The translations under genes were made by a program, and so were the position numbers. Below, one piece after another: positions 50,572-60,450 of a stretch of DNA of 64,000 nt. The notes under the pieces were generated by a model, which worked only from the letters and a program-made list of their open reading frames with translations, did no database searches and was not told the DNA's origin. The number at the start of each line of letters is the position of its first letter. Within the stretch, counting starts at the first letter, position 1. Location: the NCBI GenBank assembly GCA_049115695.1, contig JAGDZR010000013.1, positions 1 through 64,000 on the forward strand, read 5' to 3'. This DNA is from JAGDZR01 sp049115695 (lineage in GTDB: Bacteria > Bacteroidota > Bacteroidia > Cytophagales > Cyclobacteriaceae).

Positions 50572-53500
50572 GCTGATAGCGCTCTTTTGTTTGTTGGCGC
50601 TGCAGGTTTTCGCGCAACATGAATGGATCAATTTTGATCAGGATTATGTCAAGCTCAAAGTTGCTGAAGACGGCTACTATCGGGTAACCAGGGCAGAACT
50701 AGAAGCTGTTGGATTTTCCTCTACTATTCCAGCTTCAAGATTACGACTATTTCGAAGAGGTGAGGAAGTTTCAATCCAGACCACTACATCATCAGATGAT
50801 TTGACACTAGACTATTTCGAGTTTTGGGGTGAAAAAAATGATGGTGTTTCAGATGCGGAACTGTTTACGGATCAGGCTCAGCCACATCAATATTACAATT
50901 TGTTTACCGATTCAGCTACCTATTTTCTGACATGGGGAACTACCAATAGCACACGAAGGATAGGCGTTAACCCCAGCAGTGACCCCTCAGGTCTTACAAA
51001 AGATAGTTATCACCTGGCTGAAATATTGAAGTTGGAAACAAGTCAATATTCAGGCGGATATCGATTTGGCGTTAACAGTGAATTTCAATCCAGCTTTTAC
51101 GATTTTGGGGAAGGATGGACAGGACCTTTCTACACGCAGAATCAGGCTGTTTCATATGATTTGAGTTTAGATGGATTAGTCGCCGGCGCAGGAGACCCTT
51201 CAATTGAGACGACCTTGATAGGTGGAAATGGTAGGAATCATGTAGTATACATAGCAGTCAGTCCTGATGCTACAACTTTTGTAAAACTGGATACTATCAG
51301 GTTTGCAGCTTACACACATTACAATTATCATGGATCGCTCCCATTGGATCAAATAGGTCCAGAAGGACAGCTTTTTGTAAGATTCTCAGTCATTGGAGAG
51401 GGAGCCGAAGGAGCAGATCGAATTTCAATCGCCAGCTTGAAGGTTACTTACGGTCAGCAACCACAAATTGTGCAGGACTCCACAGCTATTTTTAATCTTA
51501 CAGCCAAACAAGTTGATAAGTCATATATAGAGATTTCGACGAATAATGCTGCTGCATATCAAATACTGGATATCACAAATCCGAACAACCCGGTAAGAAT
51601 TTCCAAGCAAATAGTTACTGGCGGATTGGAGTTTGTCGTGACAGGAAGCCAGCAATCAAGAAAACTAGCCGCTATATATCAACATCGCAGTGTTCCTGAT
51701 ATTTCGAACTACAGATTCAACCAAATTGATTTAGAAGGCAAGAATTATATCATTATTTCTCATGAACAACTCAGGGTTCCAGTAGATGGGCAAGATCCTG
51801 TTGAAGCCTATGCGGAATATAGGGAGAGCGAAGCAGGGGGTAAGCACGCTGTAGAAGTGGCAGATATTTTTGACATTTACGATCAGTTCAATTACGGTGA
51901 TCCTTCGCCTTTGGCCATTAGGAAATTGCTGGCAGCTGGCCATGGGACTATCAAGAATCTGTTCATTATTGGCAAGGGTAGAACAGTCGATCAAGATTTC
52001 TTTAGACGTTTTCATCATAACAGAGACATATTCGATAATCTGGAAGTAATGATTCCAACATTTGGACTTCCTGGAGGAGATGTTATCTACAGTGTTGGTT
52101 TGGATGCCCTCAATCGGTATACTCCGACCATTCCGGTTGGCAGGCTCAATGCCCGGCTACCTCAGGAAGTTGCCAACTATTTGGATAAGATAAAAGACAT
52201 GGAGGCACTTGCGTTCGATGAACTATGGCGGAAAAATATTGTCCAATTAAGTGGAGGCAAAACCCAGGCAGAACTCAATTCGTTCTCCGCGACAATAGAT
52301 GGATTCAAGACGATTGCTGAAGGAGATTACATGGGGGCCAAAGTTCTGAACAGAGGGAAAGAGACCAGTTCAGTTTCAGAATTTTTCAATATTGCCGAGC
52401 AGGTAAATAACGGGCTAGCACTGATCACCCTTTTTGGTCATTCCAGTAATACGGTTACAGATATTGAAATTGGGTTGGCTACAGATGACGAATATGGTTA
52501 TCAAAACGAAAACAAGTACCCCATCATTCTAGTGAATGGATGCAAGGCAGGTGAAGTCTTTGTTAACAACAAATCTTTTGGAGAGGATTGGATGACTGCA
52601 GCTGACAGGGGTAGTCTTGCATTTTTAGCTCATGCAGATTTTGCTTTGTCTACGAACTTAAGACGATTTTCAACCCTGTTTTATCAGACTGCTTTTGGAA
52701 CAGAGGAAATGATCGGTGCATCGTTGGGTGAAATTCTCATTAGCGTCTACCAACAATACTTTGATCGATATGGTAATGGAGTTGTCAGTCAAAATCAGCT
52801 TTATCAAATGATCGTTCAAGGTGATCCTGCCATAAAGGTCTTTGGTCCTGAGCAACCGGATTTTGAGGTAAGAGAAAGTGAGATTTATTCCAGTGCCTTT
52901 GATGCCAGGCAAGTACTTGCGAATCAGGATTCATTTAAACTTCATCTCCCTATTCGTAATTTCGGAAAGACCACAACAGATAGTTTGAGCCTTAAATTGA
53001 TTCGTCATTTGCCAGGTGGAGATACCATATCCTATGTTTATGAACTTCCCTCAACGAAATACCTGGACACATTGAATCTGACTATTTCCAATGGAGATTT
53101 TGATGTGGCTGGCGAAAATCGATTTCAAATAACAATTGATTATTTGGACAGCATTGATGAATCTAATGAGCTGAACAATCAAGTTGAATTCCAATTGTTT
53201 ATTTCACAGGGGAGCACTTTTCATCTATTTCCCACCCAAGGGGTAGTCACTAATCATGATACAGTAGATTTTATCTGGCATCCAATTAACCTTCTCGCAC
53301 CAGAACGGACTTATGAATGGCAGATTTCAACTTCCAGCACCTTTGAAGTACCTTTGGAGTCTCGGGAAATCCAGGGAAGTAAATTGCTCACTACGCGTAT
53401 GAGATTGCCTTTCTCCGATACCACAACACTTTATTGGAGGACAAGGTTTTCGGAGATATTAACTTCCGAAGATAGCTTATGGAGCGAAGGATATTTTACC

Positions 53501-55528
53501 TATCATCCAAATCAATCCAACTCCTGGGGGCAGTACGATGCTGAGCTTATTTCGAATAACAGGTTAGTAGGCATGAACGCTGACCCTACGGGCAATTTAA
53601 GTTTTAAGACGGCTTTACTACCTACAGGAATCTATACAATGGGATCTGAAGTATACAACTATGACGAACTAGAGGTCATTGTTAATGGCGTGGACTTACT
53701 TAAAACAGTCAATTTGGCTGATTCGGTTTGTAAGGGAAACAGTATAAATGCCGTAGTATTTGATGGGTCTACTGCTAACCCTTATCGACCTATTCAGTCG
53801 AGTCAGGCTGATGTGTTCAATGATTTAATCTGTGGCAGATTGCCCCAGATGGTATACAACCTCGATGAGACGGATGTGCTCGGCACCAATCGGCGATTGG
53901 ATCAACTCATTGCTGAAATGGATGATCGAGATCAAATTTTACTGTTCAATATTGACTCGGTGACTTTTTCAAATTGGGATACTAGACTGTATGAGTCTTT
54001 GGCAGCCATAGGTGTTGATCAAACAGATTTGATCAGTCTCTCTAATGGACAGCCATTGATCATCTTTGGAGAAAAGGGATCAGCAGCTGGTAATGCCACT
54101 ATAGTGAAGGATGACAATACGATTCTTGACCCCAGAAGTAAGGTGCTAACGCTTGATGTTGAGATTGAAGGTACTTATAGCTCAGGGATTTTAACTTCCG
54201 AAATTATCGGTCCAGCAAAAAGCTGGACTGATATGGACTATTCGGTGAATTCTGAAATTAATGACGTAGTTGATATAGATGTATTGGATCCACAAACCGG
54301 ACAGTTACTTACCCTAGATCCCTCTACTGGGGGTAGAACTGAGGCAAGCATCGATTTGTCAGGTGTTGATGCTAATATTTACCCATACCTACAATTCAGA
54401 ATGAGGGTGTCGGATGAAGTAGATTTCACACCTGCTCAGCTTCAAAATTGGGCAGCAAATTATGTGCCTACACCTGAGGGAGTATTGATTATTGACAATC
54501 AGTCTAGAGATAAATGGGCAGAAGGTGAGGTATACAGCCAAGAAGTACAGTTTATCAACCTGGGAGCTGATTATCAAGACTCGATTAACTTGCATTACGT
54601 ATTTACCTTCCCCAACATACAGACAGTGGCAGACACACTGACCATTAGCGCCATTGCAGAAAGTGATACGGGACGATTTCTGCTCGAGCTGCCAACTACC
54701 GGCTATTCGGGACCTGCAAATCTCAGGCTGAGCATTGCTTCTTCTGAACTAGAAACTTACTCATCGAATAATCGATTGTTTAGTCCAAATCACTTTGAAG
54801 TATTTACAGATAATGTCAATCCTGTATTGGATGTGACTGTTGATGGACAATACATCATGGATGGCGATATCGTATCACCTGAACCAGTAATCAGAGTGCT
54901 GTTAAAAGATGACAATGACTATTTGTACAAATCAGATACAGCGAATGTTTTCATTGCTCTCAAGCAGCCGGGAGAGACATCTGTTTTCGAGCCAGTATCA
55001 TTTAATGATGCCAGGCTCACCTGGAAACCAGCATCTGAGAATGAGGATTTTGAGGTGGAGTATGTGCCCGGTAGACTAGAAGATGGTGTGTACACTTTGC
55101 GCGTTCAGGCGGCAGATCAATCAGGGAATCGCTCTGCCGAGGAGCCCTATGAGGTAAGTTTTGAGGTGATCAATGAATCCACGATTACACATTTCTACCC
55201 TTATCCAAACCCTTTTTCGACAAACTGTCGATTTGTATTTACACTGACGGGTGCGTTGGTACCGGACAATTTGAAAATACAAATTATGACTATAAGCGGT
55301 CGTGTCGTCAAGGAAATTGATGAATTTGAATTGGGACCGATACACATTGGACATAATATATCTGAGTATGCGTGGGATGGCACAGATGAATTTGGAGATC
55401 GGTTGGCAAACGGAGTTTATCTATATCGTGTAATAAGCCGAATTCAGGGCGAGATCATCGAGCATCGCAGTACTGGGGCCGATGGTGCGTTTACAAAGGG
55501 GTACGGAAAGCTCTACATTTTGAGATGA
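50555..55528 (+). CDS. Putative T9SS sortase PorU2 (C25 gingipain-like)
   Basis: The 1657-residue protein has a signal peptide (1-20, ending VFAQ) and a C25 domain at about 395-770 with the catalytic dyad H629 (LFGHSSNTVTD) and C663 (LVNGCKAGEVF). CARDB-like repeats follow to about 900 (SFKLHLPIRNFGKTTTDSLS), then a region of jelly-roll domains, and a C-terminal sorting-like domain from about 1546 (FYPYPNPFSTNCRFVF) with FlgD-like WDGTDEFGDRLANGVYLY. It is longer than PorU (about 1100-1300) and fits the PorU2 type. It should process or anchor CTD proteins at the surface; whether it is active on its own CTD is unknown. It overlaps PorV-like and PAP2 genes. Confidence 0.85.
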   Translation: MQKRSKLIALFCLLALQVFAQHEWINFDQDYVKLKVAEDGYYRVTRAELEAVGFSSTIPASRLRLFRRGEEVSIQTTTSSDDLTLDYFEFWGEKNDGVSDAELFTDQAQPHQYYNLFTDSATYFLTWGTTNSTRRIGVNPSSDPSGLTKDSYHLAEILKLETSQYSGGYRFGVNSEFQSSFYDFGEGWTGPFYTQNQAVSYDLSLDGLVAGAGDPSIETTLIGGNGRNHVVYIAVSPDATTFVKLDTIRFAAYTHYNYHGSLPLDQIGPEGQLFVRFSVIGEGAEGADRISIASLKVTYGQQPQIVQDSTAIFNLTAKQVDKSYIEISTNNAAAYQILDITNPNNPVRISKQIVTGGLEFVVTGSQQSRKLAAIYQHRSVPDISNYRFNQIDLEGKNYIIISHEQLRVPVDGQDPVEAYAEYRESEAGGKHAVEVADIFDIYDQFNYGDPSPLAIRKLLAAGHGTIKNLFIIGKGRTVDQDFFRRFHHNRDIFDNLEVMIPTFGLPGGDVIYSVGLDALNRYTPTIPVGRLNARLPQEVANYLDKIKDMEALAFDELWRKNIVQLSGGKTQAELNSFSATIDGFKTIAEGDYMGAKVLNRGKETSSVSEFFNIAEQVNNGLALITLFGHSSNTVTDIEIGLATDDEYGYQNENKYPIILVNGCKAGEVFVNNKSFGEDWMTAADRGSLAFLAHADFALSTNLRRFSTLFYQTAFGTEEMIGASLGEILISVYQQYFDRYGNGVVSQNQLYQMIVQGDPAIKVFGPEQPDFEVRESEIYSSAFDARQVLANQDSFKLHLPIRNFGKTTTDSLSLKLIRHLPGGDTISYVYELPSTKYLDTLNLTISNGDFDVAGENRFQITIDYLDSIDESNELNNQVEFQLFISQGSTFHLFPTQGVVTNHDTVDFIWHPINLLAPERTYEWQISTSSTFEVPLESREIQGSKLLTTRMRLPFSDTTTLYWRTRFSEILTSEDSLWSEGYFTYHPNQSNSWGQYDAELISNNRLVGMNADPTGNLSFKTALLPTGIYTMGSEVYNYDELEVIVNGVDLLKTVNLADSVCKGNSINAVVFDGSTANPYRPIQSSQADVFNDLICGRLPQMVYNLDETDVLGTNRRLDQLIAEMDDRDQILLFNIDSVTFSNWDTRLYESLAAIGVDQTDLISLSNGQPLIIFGEKGSAAGNATIVKDDNTILDPRSKVLTLDVEIEGTYSSGILTSEIIGPAKSWTDMDYSVNSEINDVVDIDVLDPQTGQLLTLDPSTGGRTEASIDLSGVDANIYPYLQFRMRVSDEVDFTPAQLQNWAANYVPTPEGVLIIDNQSRDKWAEGEVYSQEVQFINLGADYQDSINLHYVFTFPNIQTVADTLTISAIAESDTGRFLLELPTTGYSGPANLRLSIASSELETYSSNNRLFSPNHFEVFTDNVNPVLDVTVDGQYIMDGDIVSPEPVIRVLLKDDNDYLYKSDTANVFIALKQPGETSVFEPVSFNDARLTWKPASENEDFEVEYVPGRLEDGVYTLRVQAADQSGNRSAEEPYEVSFEVINESTITHFYPYPNPFSTNCRFVFTLTGALVPDNLKIQIMTISGRVVKEIDEFELGPIHIGHNISEYAWDGTDEFGDRLANGVYLYRVISRIQGEIIEHRSTGADGAFTKGYGKLYILR

Positions 55529-56136
55529 TTCGTCAGCATTTGCTTTATTGGTGTCTTTATCTCTTGTTATTGTTGGTAGGATGGTCAATTTGGTTGACTA
55601 TAGATCACGGAGATGTTGTCCTGCTTTTAAGTCAGAATAGAATTGACGTGCTGGACAGTTTGATGCGACTAATTACCCATGCTGGCGAAATAGTCACATT
55701 TGGATTTACAATTTTCTTTGTGCTGTTGATTAATAAGAGGGTGGGATTGGTTTTTGTGGCTGGAGGTGTCTTACAGGCCATTGTCACATTATTTTTGAAA
55801 AGAATAGTTTTTGCATCTGTTCCAAGACCGACAGTATTTTTTGGAGACACGTCATTTCAGCTAGCAAAAGGAGTGGAGGCTATTGCCAGGTATTCTTTTC
55901 CATCTGGTCACACCATGACTGCTTTTATGCTTTCGACCATGGTGATCCTTTTGTTTAATCTACCGAACTGGGTTCAGATTGTTTTGCTTCTAATTGCGAT
56001 TGGGGTAGGATTTAGCAGGATTTACCTGGGGTTACACTTTATGATTGATGTGCTCACAGGATCGATGATAGGTGTAACATTGGCTTTATGCTCGAATCAT
56101 TGGATAAAGCCAATGATTGTGAAGTCAGAAGAGTGA
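55525..56136 (+). CDS. PAP2-family membrane phosphatase
   Basis: The 203-residue protein has six helices and the phosphatase motifs: FPSGHTMTAFMLS (motif 2) and SRIYLGLHFMIDVL (motif 3, SRx5Hx3D). Motif 1 is KRIVFASVPRP, a looser form. The family removes phosphate from undecaprenyl-PP, phosphatidate or lipid A. It is the third gene of the porV-porU2 operon, overlapping by 4 bp, so it may serve the A-LPS anchoring of T9SS cargo, which is inference. Its 3' end overlaps the convergent SCP2 gene by 12 bp. Confidence 0.9.
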   Translation: MIRQHLLYWCLYLLLLLVGWSIWLTIDHGDVVLLLSQNRIDVLDSLMRLITHAGEIVTFGFTIFFVLLINKRVGLVFVAGGVLQAIVTLFLKRIVFASVPRPTVFFGDTSFQLAKGVEAIARYSFPSGHTMTAFMLSTMVILLFNLPNWVQIVLLLIAIGVGFSRIYLGLHFMIDVLTGSMIGVTLALCSNHWIKPMIVKSEE

Positions 56137-56421
56137 AGACAATTTCATGGCCACTCCCTTGTCACCATCTATTTTCATTTTTCCTGTCATGAAAGCCATC
56201 ATTGGGTTTACGTCACCGGAGATGAGTTTTTCAAAAGTTGAAATGGTCATTTTGAAAGTACAATCCGCATCTGCTTCATTATTATTTACAACAGCCGGGC
56301 TGACCGAATCATCCAGGTGAATGATTCCTTCATCAAACTTGAAATTGGCTTTCGAACCAAATCTGCCACCATGATCTGATGCCATTGATTGTACTTTTGC
56401 AGTTGCTTCTTCTAACGTCAT
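56125..56421 (-). CDS. SCP2 sterol-binding domain protein
   Basis: The 98-residue protein is a single SCP2 domain: CTFKMTISTFEKLISGDVNP, then MMAFMTGKMKIDGDKGVAMK, the family signature. SCP2 proteins bind fatty acids, sterols or other lipids. It lies 10 bp after the glutamine cyclotransferase gene on the same strand and probably shares its transcript. Confidence 0.9.
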   Translation of the reverse strand: MTLEEATAKVQSMASDHGGRFGSKANFKFDEGIIHLDDSVSPAVVNNNEADADCTFKMTISTFEKLISGDVNPMMAFMTGKMKIDGDKGVAMKLSSLF

Positions 56422-56431
56422 TTTTGTTTAT

Positions 56432-57535
56432 TTAAAGGTTTGTTTCTTTTTCAATAAGCTCTACTTCGAACATTTGAGGCCAGTATTTGCCGGTCACAAA
56501 TAATCTTTGATCTGGATGCCAGGCGATTCCATTCAAGACGTAATCAAATCCGGCATATTGGGATCGGTCAATGATACCTGTAAAGTCAATTCTTCCTGTG
56601 ACTTGCCCATTTTTAGGATTGATCATCACTATTTCATCTTTGTCAGTGGTATAGACATTGGCATAAAGGACTCCATTGACAAATTCAAGTTCATTCAGAT
56701 TGGACACAGGTCCATTCTCATCATACGCTTCGATGCTTCCTTTTTCGGAAAAATCATTTGGGTCTAAGATGGTAATTTTTTCAGAGCCATTGCTCATGAA
56801 CAATTGATCTTCAAGAACAGCAATACCCCAGCCTTGTCCTACATAATTGAAGCTTTGCAAGCTATTGAGGGATTGATCATAGACGAGCGCAATTTGTGAG
56901 GTCCAGGTGAGCTGATAAATCTTGTCATTCCATAATGTGGCCCCCTCACCAAAGTACTTGGAATCCAGTGCCACGGTATTGACAACTTCTCCTGTTTGGA
57001 TGTTTAGTTTACTAATTGAGGAACTTCCTCTTTGCCCGGTACTTTCTATTAGCGTATTGTCATCCAGAAAAAATAGACCCTGTGTATAGGCATTTTCGTC
57101 GTGAGGATAAGTGTTGATAATACGAAAGGTGTAGTTTTTAGGGGCTTTCGCACTTTTGAAACGAACTTTTGGGCTCATAACTTCCTTTACGTCTTGTGCA
57201 TACACAGTAGCCTTGATCGATTGATTACCCAGCTGTGAAATGTTGGGTGACCATTCGAAAGTACTGGTGGTGAATACCAATGTTTCCCCTTCATGTTCGA
57301 TTATAACAGAGTCAATGGAGGCGGACTTTCGATGAGAAAAGGAAAATGGAACAGATGCTCCTGGTTCAAACAAGCCCCCATTTTTTGGAGAGTCCATTTG
57401 AATCATCTTTCTTATTCTAGGAGACTTGGCGGGCGATTCCTTCTTCTCAGATTCGCAACTCCACAAAAGCGTCAGTAGGCATAGTAGTGCTATTCCAAAT
57501 GTTTGACGAATGTTAGAATCAAAATTGATTTTCAT
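56432..57535 (-). CDS. Glutaminyl-peptide cyclotransferase (bacterial beta-propeller type), lipoprotein
   Basis: The 367-residue lipoprotein (LLWSC lipobox, Cys about 27) has an N-terminal Ig-like domain (40-125) and a five-bladed propeller of the glutamine cyclotransferase family: YPHDENAYTQGLFFLDD, LIESTGQRGSSSI, YFGEGATLWNDKIYQLTW, NELEFVNGVLYANVY, DYVLNGIAWHPD. It cyclises N-terminal Gln to pyroglutamate, here on periplasmic or surface proteins. T9SS and SPI mature N-termini often start with Gln, so many exported proteins of this organism would be substrates; that is inference. Confidence 0.9.
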   Translation of the reverse strand: MKINFDSNIRQTFGIALLCLLTLLWSCESEKKESPAKSPRIRKMIQMDSPKNGGLFEPGASVPFSFSHRKSASIDSVIIEHEGETLVFTTSTFEWSPNISQLGNQSIKATVYAQDVKEVMSPKVRFKSAKAPKNYTFRIINTYPHDENAYTQGLFFLDDNTLIESTGQRGSSSISKLNIQTGEVVNTVALDSKYFGEGATLWNDKIYQLTWTSQIALVYDQSLNSLQSFNYVGQGWGIAVLEDQLFMSNGSEKITILDPNDFSEKGSIEAYDENGPVSNLNELEFVNGVLYANVYTTDKDEIVMINPKNGQVTGRIDFTGIIDRSQYAGFDYVLNGIAWHPDQRLFVTGKYWPQMFEVELIEKETNL

Positions 57536-57602
57536 CAGCTTACAAACAGGTAAAACCCAAAACTAATAACTTTATATAGAGCGTCACTTAATCCCTCTGA
57601 AT

Positions 57603-58373
57603 ATGAAACAAATTCTTGTACCCACAGATTTTTCGGAGCGAGCAAAATGCGGAGTGAAATCGGCTGTTTCTCTTGCGGGAAAAAGTAAAGGAATCATCGA
57701 ATTATTGCATGTATCCAAAGGTCAGGAAAATCAAGATTTGGCAACCGCACAATTTCGAAAGTGGAGATCAAGTGGATTATTTGGCGATGCGGAGGTGTTT
57801 CTTTCTCTTGGATTTGGAGATTTAGTTAGTGCAATAAGAGGTGTTTCGGCAGATGTAATTGTCATGGGAAGTCACATGATGAAGGGAGCTAGAAGTTTTT
57901 TTGGGTCTTCAAATGCAGAGCGCGTTTCAAAGAGGGCCGATTGTCCAGTGATTACGGTCAAGTGCGATACAGATTTGGCCAATGTAAAAAATATTGTTTA
58001 TCCAACAGACATGCGAATTGATCAGGAAGAATTGATTGGCGATATCAAGGCCCTTCAAAAATTCTATGGAGCTAAGATTAGCTTAGTCAAAATTTTTGAT
58101 GATACGGTAAACAAGCATGCGGCTGTTGAGAAAAGGCTTAAAGAATTTGCACTTCAATATGCACTCGAAGACTATGATTTGACTGCACTGGCTTATTTAA
58201 ATGAGCGCGAAGGAATATTGCAATATGCGCACGAAATAAAGGCAGATATGATCGCCATGGCTACTCACAATCGCGCCGGACTTGACCGATTGATTGGTGG
58301 ATATATTTCAGGAGGTGTTGTCAAAGAAGGTAATATGGCAATCTGGACCAAGGTGGTCACATCACCTTATTAA
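57603..58373 (+). CDS. Universal stress protein, tandem UspA domains
   Basis: The 256-residue protein has two Usp domains (1-125 and 130-250). The first shows ILVPTDFSERAKCGVKSAVS and the ATP-binding GxxG-x9-GS type motif MGSHMMKGARSFFGSSNAE. The second has NIVYPTDMR and MATHNRAGLDRLIGGYIS. Tandem Usp proteins are common in Bacteroidota. Function in starvation or redox stress is general to the family. Its stop overlaps the convergent antiporter gene by 4 bp. Confidence 0.9.
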   Translation: MKQILVPTDFSERAKCGVKSAVSLAGKSKGIIELLHVSKGQENQDLATAQFRKWRSSGLFGDAEVFLSLGFGDLVSAIRGVSADVIVMGSHMMKGARSFFGSSNAERVSKRADCPVITVKCDTDLANVKNIVYPTDMRIDQEELIGDIKALQKFYGAKISLVKIFDDTVNKHAAVEKRLKEFALQYALEDYDLTALAYLNEREGILQYAHEIKADMIAMATHNRAGLDRLIGGYISGGVVKEGNMAIWTKVVTSPY

Positions 58374-59620
58374 TCCTTTTCCTGTGCGTAACCTCTCATG
58401 AGTACAGGCACTGTAAGACCTTGATAAAGAACAGAGCATACCACTACTACATATGTCATGGTGATGATGATGTCTCTTCCGTGAAATTCTATTAATGAAA
58501 GTGATAACGCAATGGGAAGTCCCCCACGTAATGCTCCCCAGGTTAACACCGGTATCGTGGATTTGTCAAAATGAGTTTTGACCGACATTAACTTAATTGG
58601 AATAAATACACTCAGCCACCTTCCTAGCAATACTATGTTTACGGCAAAGAATCCTGCCGCGAAGTAGTCGCCTCGTAGCGGGATGACTATCATCTCCAAT
58701 CCTATTAGGACAAAGAGCATGGCTGCCAGAGATTCTTCCATCAAACCCCAAAATTTAAAGACGTAATCCCCAGCTGCTCCGGCTACATGGTCATTTCGTC
58801 CCTCGTTTCCGATTACAAGCCCCATTACTACGGCTGCTTGTTTAGAGGATACATGTATGAAGTCAGCAAGGAAAGACCCAACCATGACAATAGCCAAGGT
58901 GATGATGATCTCGACGTGCATTTGATCATTGTCAATGTACTTGAGTAATCGATAGCCTATATAACCTAAAAAAAGACCAATGAAAATACCGCCTCCTATG
59001 TCGGCAAGAAAAATATACCCAATCTCAGCCACCGACAGAGTATGATCCTGACCAGCACTTGCAATGTCTAGCAAGGTAAGTGCTAATACAACCGCAACAC
59101 CATCATTGAATAGTGACTCACCTTCTATTTTTACTTCTAGTTCTTTTGATAGATTGAACTTCTTAATAAATCGTGTTACCGCTATTGGATCGGTTGGAGA
59201 AATCAGCGCTCCGAAAACGAAACAATAGAGCCAGTCTAAATGGATGTTGAGCAAGTCGAGCATGAAGTAGACCCCAGTTCCGATTGCAATTGTTGAAATG
59301 AACACCCCCGTAGTGGCAAGTACCAAAACAGGCGTTCTTTGGCTTGAAAGCTTTTTGAAATCTATATTGAGCGCTCCTGAAAAGAGCATAAAGCTTAATA
59401 CGACTTGGTAGAGTACTTCCCCATATTCATATTCTTCCAGATTTACCTCTGACATTTCGATTCCAGGAAAAATAAGGTCTGCCATGAATATGACAATCGA
59501 AAGGGCAAGCGCCATCACCATCAAGCCAATCGAAGATGGTAGCTTCAAAAAGTATGTGTTAATGAATATGAAGAGCCCTGCTAGAAATATAAACAGAGCG
59601 ATAATATCAAAAATACTCAT
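58370..59620 (-). CDS. CPA1-family Na+/H+ antiporter
   Basis: The 416-residue membrane protein has about 12 helices. The conserved core is GALISPTDPIAVTRFIKKF (about 139-157) and EGESLFNDGVAVVLALTLLD, with the N-D ion-binding pair, then TWGALRGGLPIALSLSLIEF. These are NhaP/CPA1 signatures. There is no cytosolic regulatory tail. It exchanges Na+ (or K+) for protons for pH and salt homeostasis, fitting a marine habit. Monocistronic. Confidence 0.92.
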   Translation of the reverse strand: MSIFDIIALFIFLAGLFIFINTYFLKLPSSIGLMVMALALSIVIFMADLIFPGIEMSEVNLEEYEYGEVLYQVVLSFMLFSGALNIDFKKLSSQRTPVLVLATTGVFISTIAIGTGVYFMLDLLNIHLDWLYCFVFGALISPTDPIAVTRFIKKFNLSKELEVKIEGESLFNDGVAVVLALTLLDIASAGQDHTLSVAEIGYIFLADIGGGIFIGLFLGYIGYRLLKYIDNDQMHVEIIITLAIVMVGSFLADFIHVSSKQAAVVMGLVIGNEGRNDHVAGAAGDYVFKFWGLMEESLAAMLFVLIGLEMIVIPLRGDYFAAGFFAVNIVLLGRWLSVFIPIKLMSVKTHFDKSTIPVLTWGALRGGLPIALSLSLIEFHGRDIIITMTYVVVVCSVLYQGLTVPVLMRGYAQEKD

Positions 59621-59846
59621 ATGACCAGTAGTCTTGGGTTAATAGCCGCAAATTTCATTCAATAATTTCATAAAACAAATGAGTTAGTCTAAAGGCTAAC
59701 CCTGCTTAACACGTAAGTAACGGCTGCTTCTGGGTGGTAATACTTCTTTAAAGCTCTGGCTTTCAGTTCGAAGATAACTTTTTTTCTATTTTGAGACAAA
59801 AGAAAATTAAAATTATACAATTTTGGAATACACCTACCAGTTTATA

Positions 59847-60374
59847 ATGCATCCTTCACTTGCACATAAATTCGAGTATTTAAAGAGTCTTACTGATAAT
59901 CTTTTGAATGAATTAGGTGCTCATGATCTCAAAATACTACAAAAAAAGCGATCGCCTGAAGTTTGGTCTGCCATCCAGATTTTAAATCACCTGATATTAA
60001 GTGAGGCCGGAACACTGCGTTATTTGAAAAAGAAAATTCGCGGAATAGATGGGGTAAGGATGATAAATATATTGGATAGCGGGAAGTTTGTATTATTCCA
60101 AATTTATCTATTAGGTCTGTTCAAGTTGAAAGCCCCGAGAGGAGTAGATCAGCCAGGCGAAGAAGGAACCTTAGAAGAAATCAGCACTCAATGGAAAAGT
60201 CTTCGAGCTGAGCTAGTAGAGTTTCTTGAAGCATATGAAGCTGATGATTTAAGAAAGGTAATCTTCAAGCACCCAATTTTTGGACGTATTACTTTACCAC
60301 AGACGTTGGATTTTTTCGGCTACCATTTGAGACATCACCAAAGACAACTCAAGAAAAGGTTACATAAATCCTAA
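59847..60374 (+). CDS. DinB-family protein
   Basis: From ATG 59847 the protein has 175 residues; an in-frame TTG at 59823 adds eight. The four-helix DinB/YfiT pattern is present: KRSPEVWSAIQILNHLILSE (first His of the metal site), and GYHLRHHQRQLKKRL at the C-terminus (the H-x-x-x-H pair). Such metalloproteins include bacillithiol or mycothiol-type transferases; its own thiol partner is unknown. Monocistronic. Confidence 0.85.
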   Translation: MHPSLAHKFEYLKSLTDNLLNELGAHDLKILQKKRSPEVWSAIQILNHLILSEAGTLRYLKKKIRGIDGVRMINILDSGKFVLFQIYLLGLFKLKAPRGVDQPGEEGTLEEISTQWKSLRAELVEFLEAYEADDLRKVIFKHPIFGRITLPQTLDFFGYHLRHHQRQLKKRLHKS

Positions 60375-60450
60375 TTGATCAACCACTTGTAACAATTCGG
60401 ACGTTTAGCTAATGTTGATATGGGTATTTTTACGATGAAATTTGTTTAGT

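Noticed and set aside
59689..59790. Minus-strand open stretch ending ELKARALKKYYHPEAAV...
   Set aside because: It has a protein-like look but no ATG or plausible start and no recognised family; it may be chance or a small fossil, so it is not reported as a gene.
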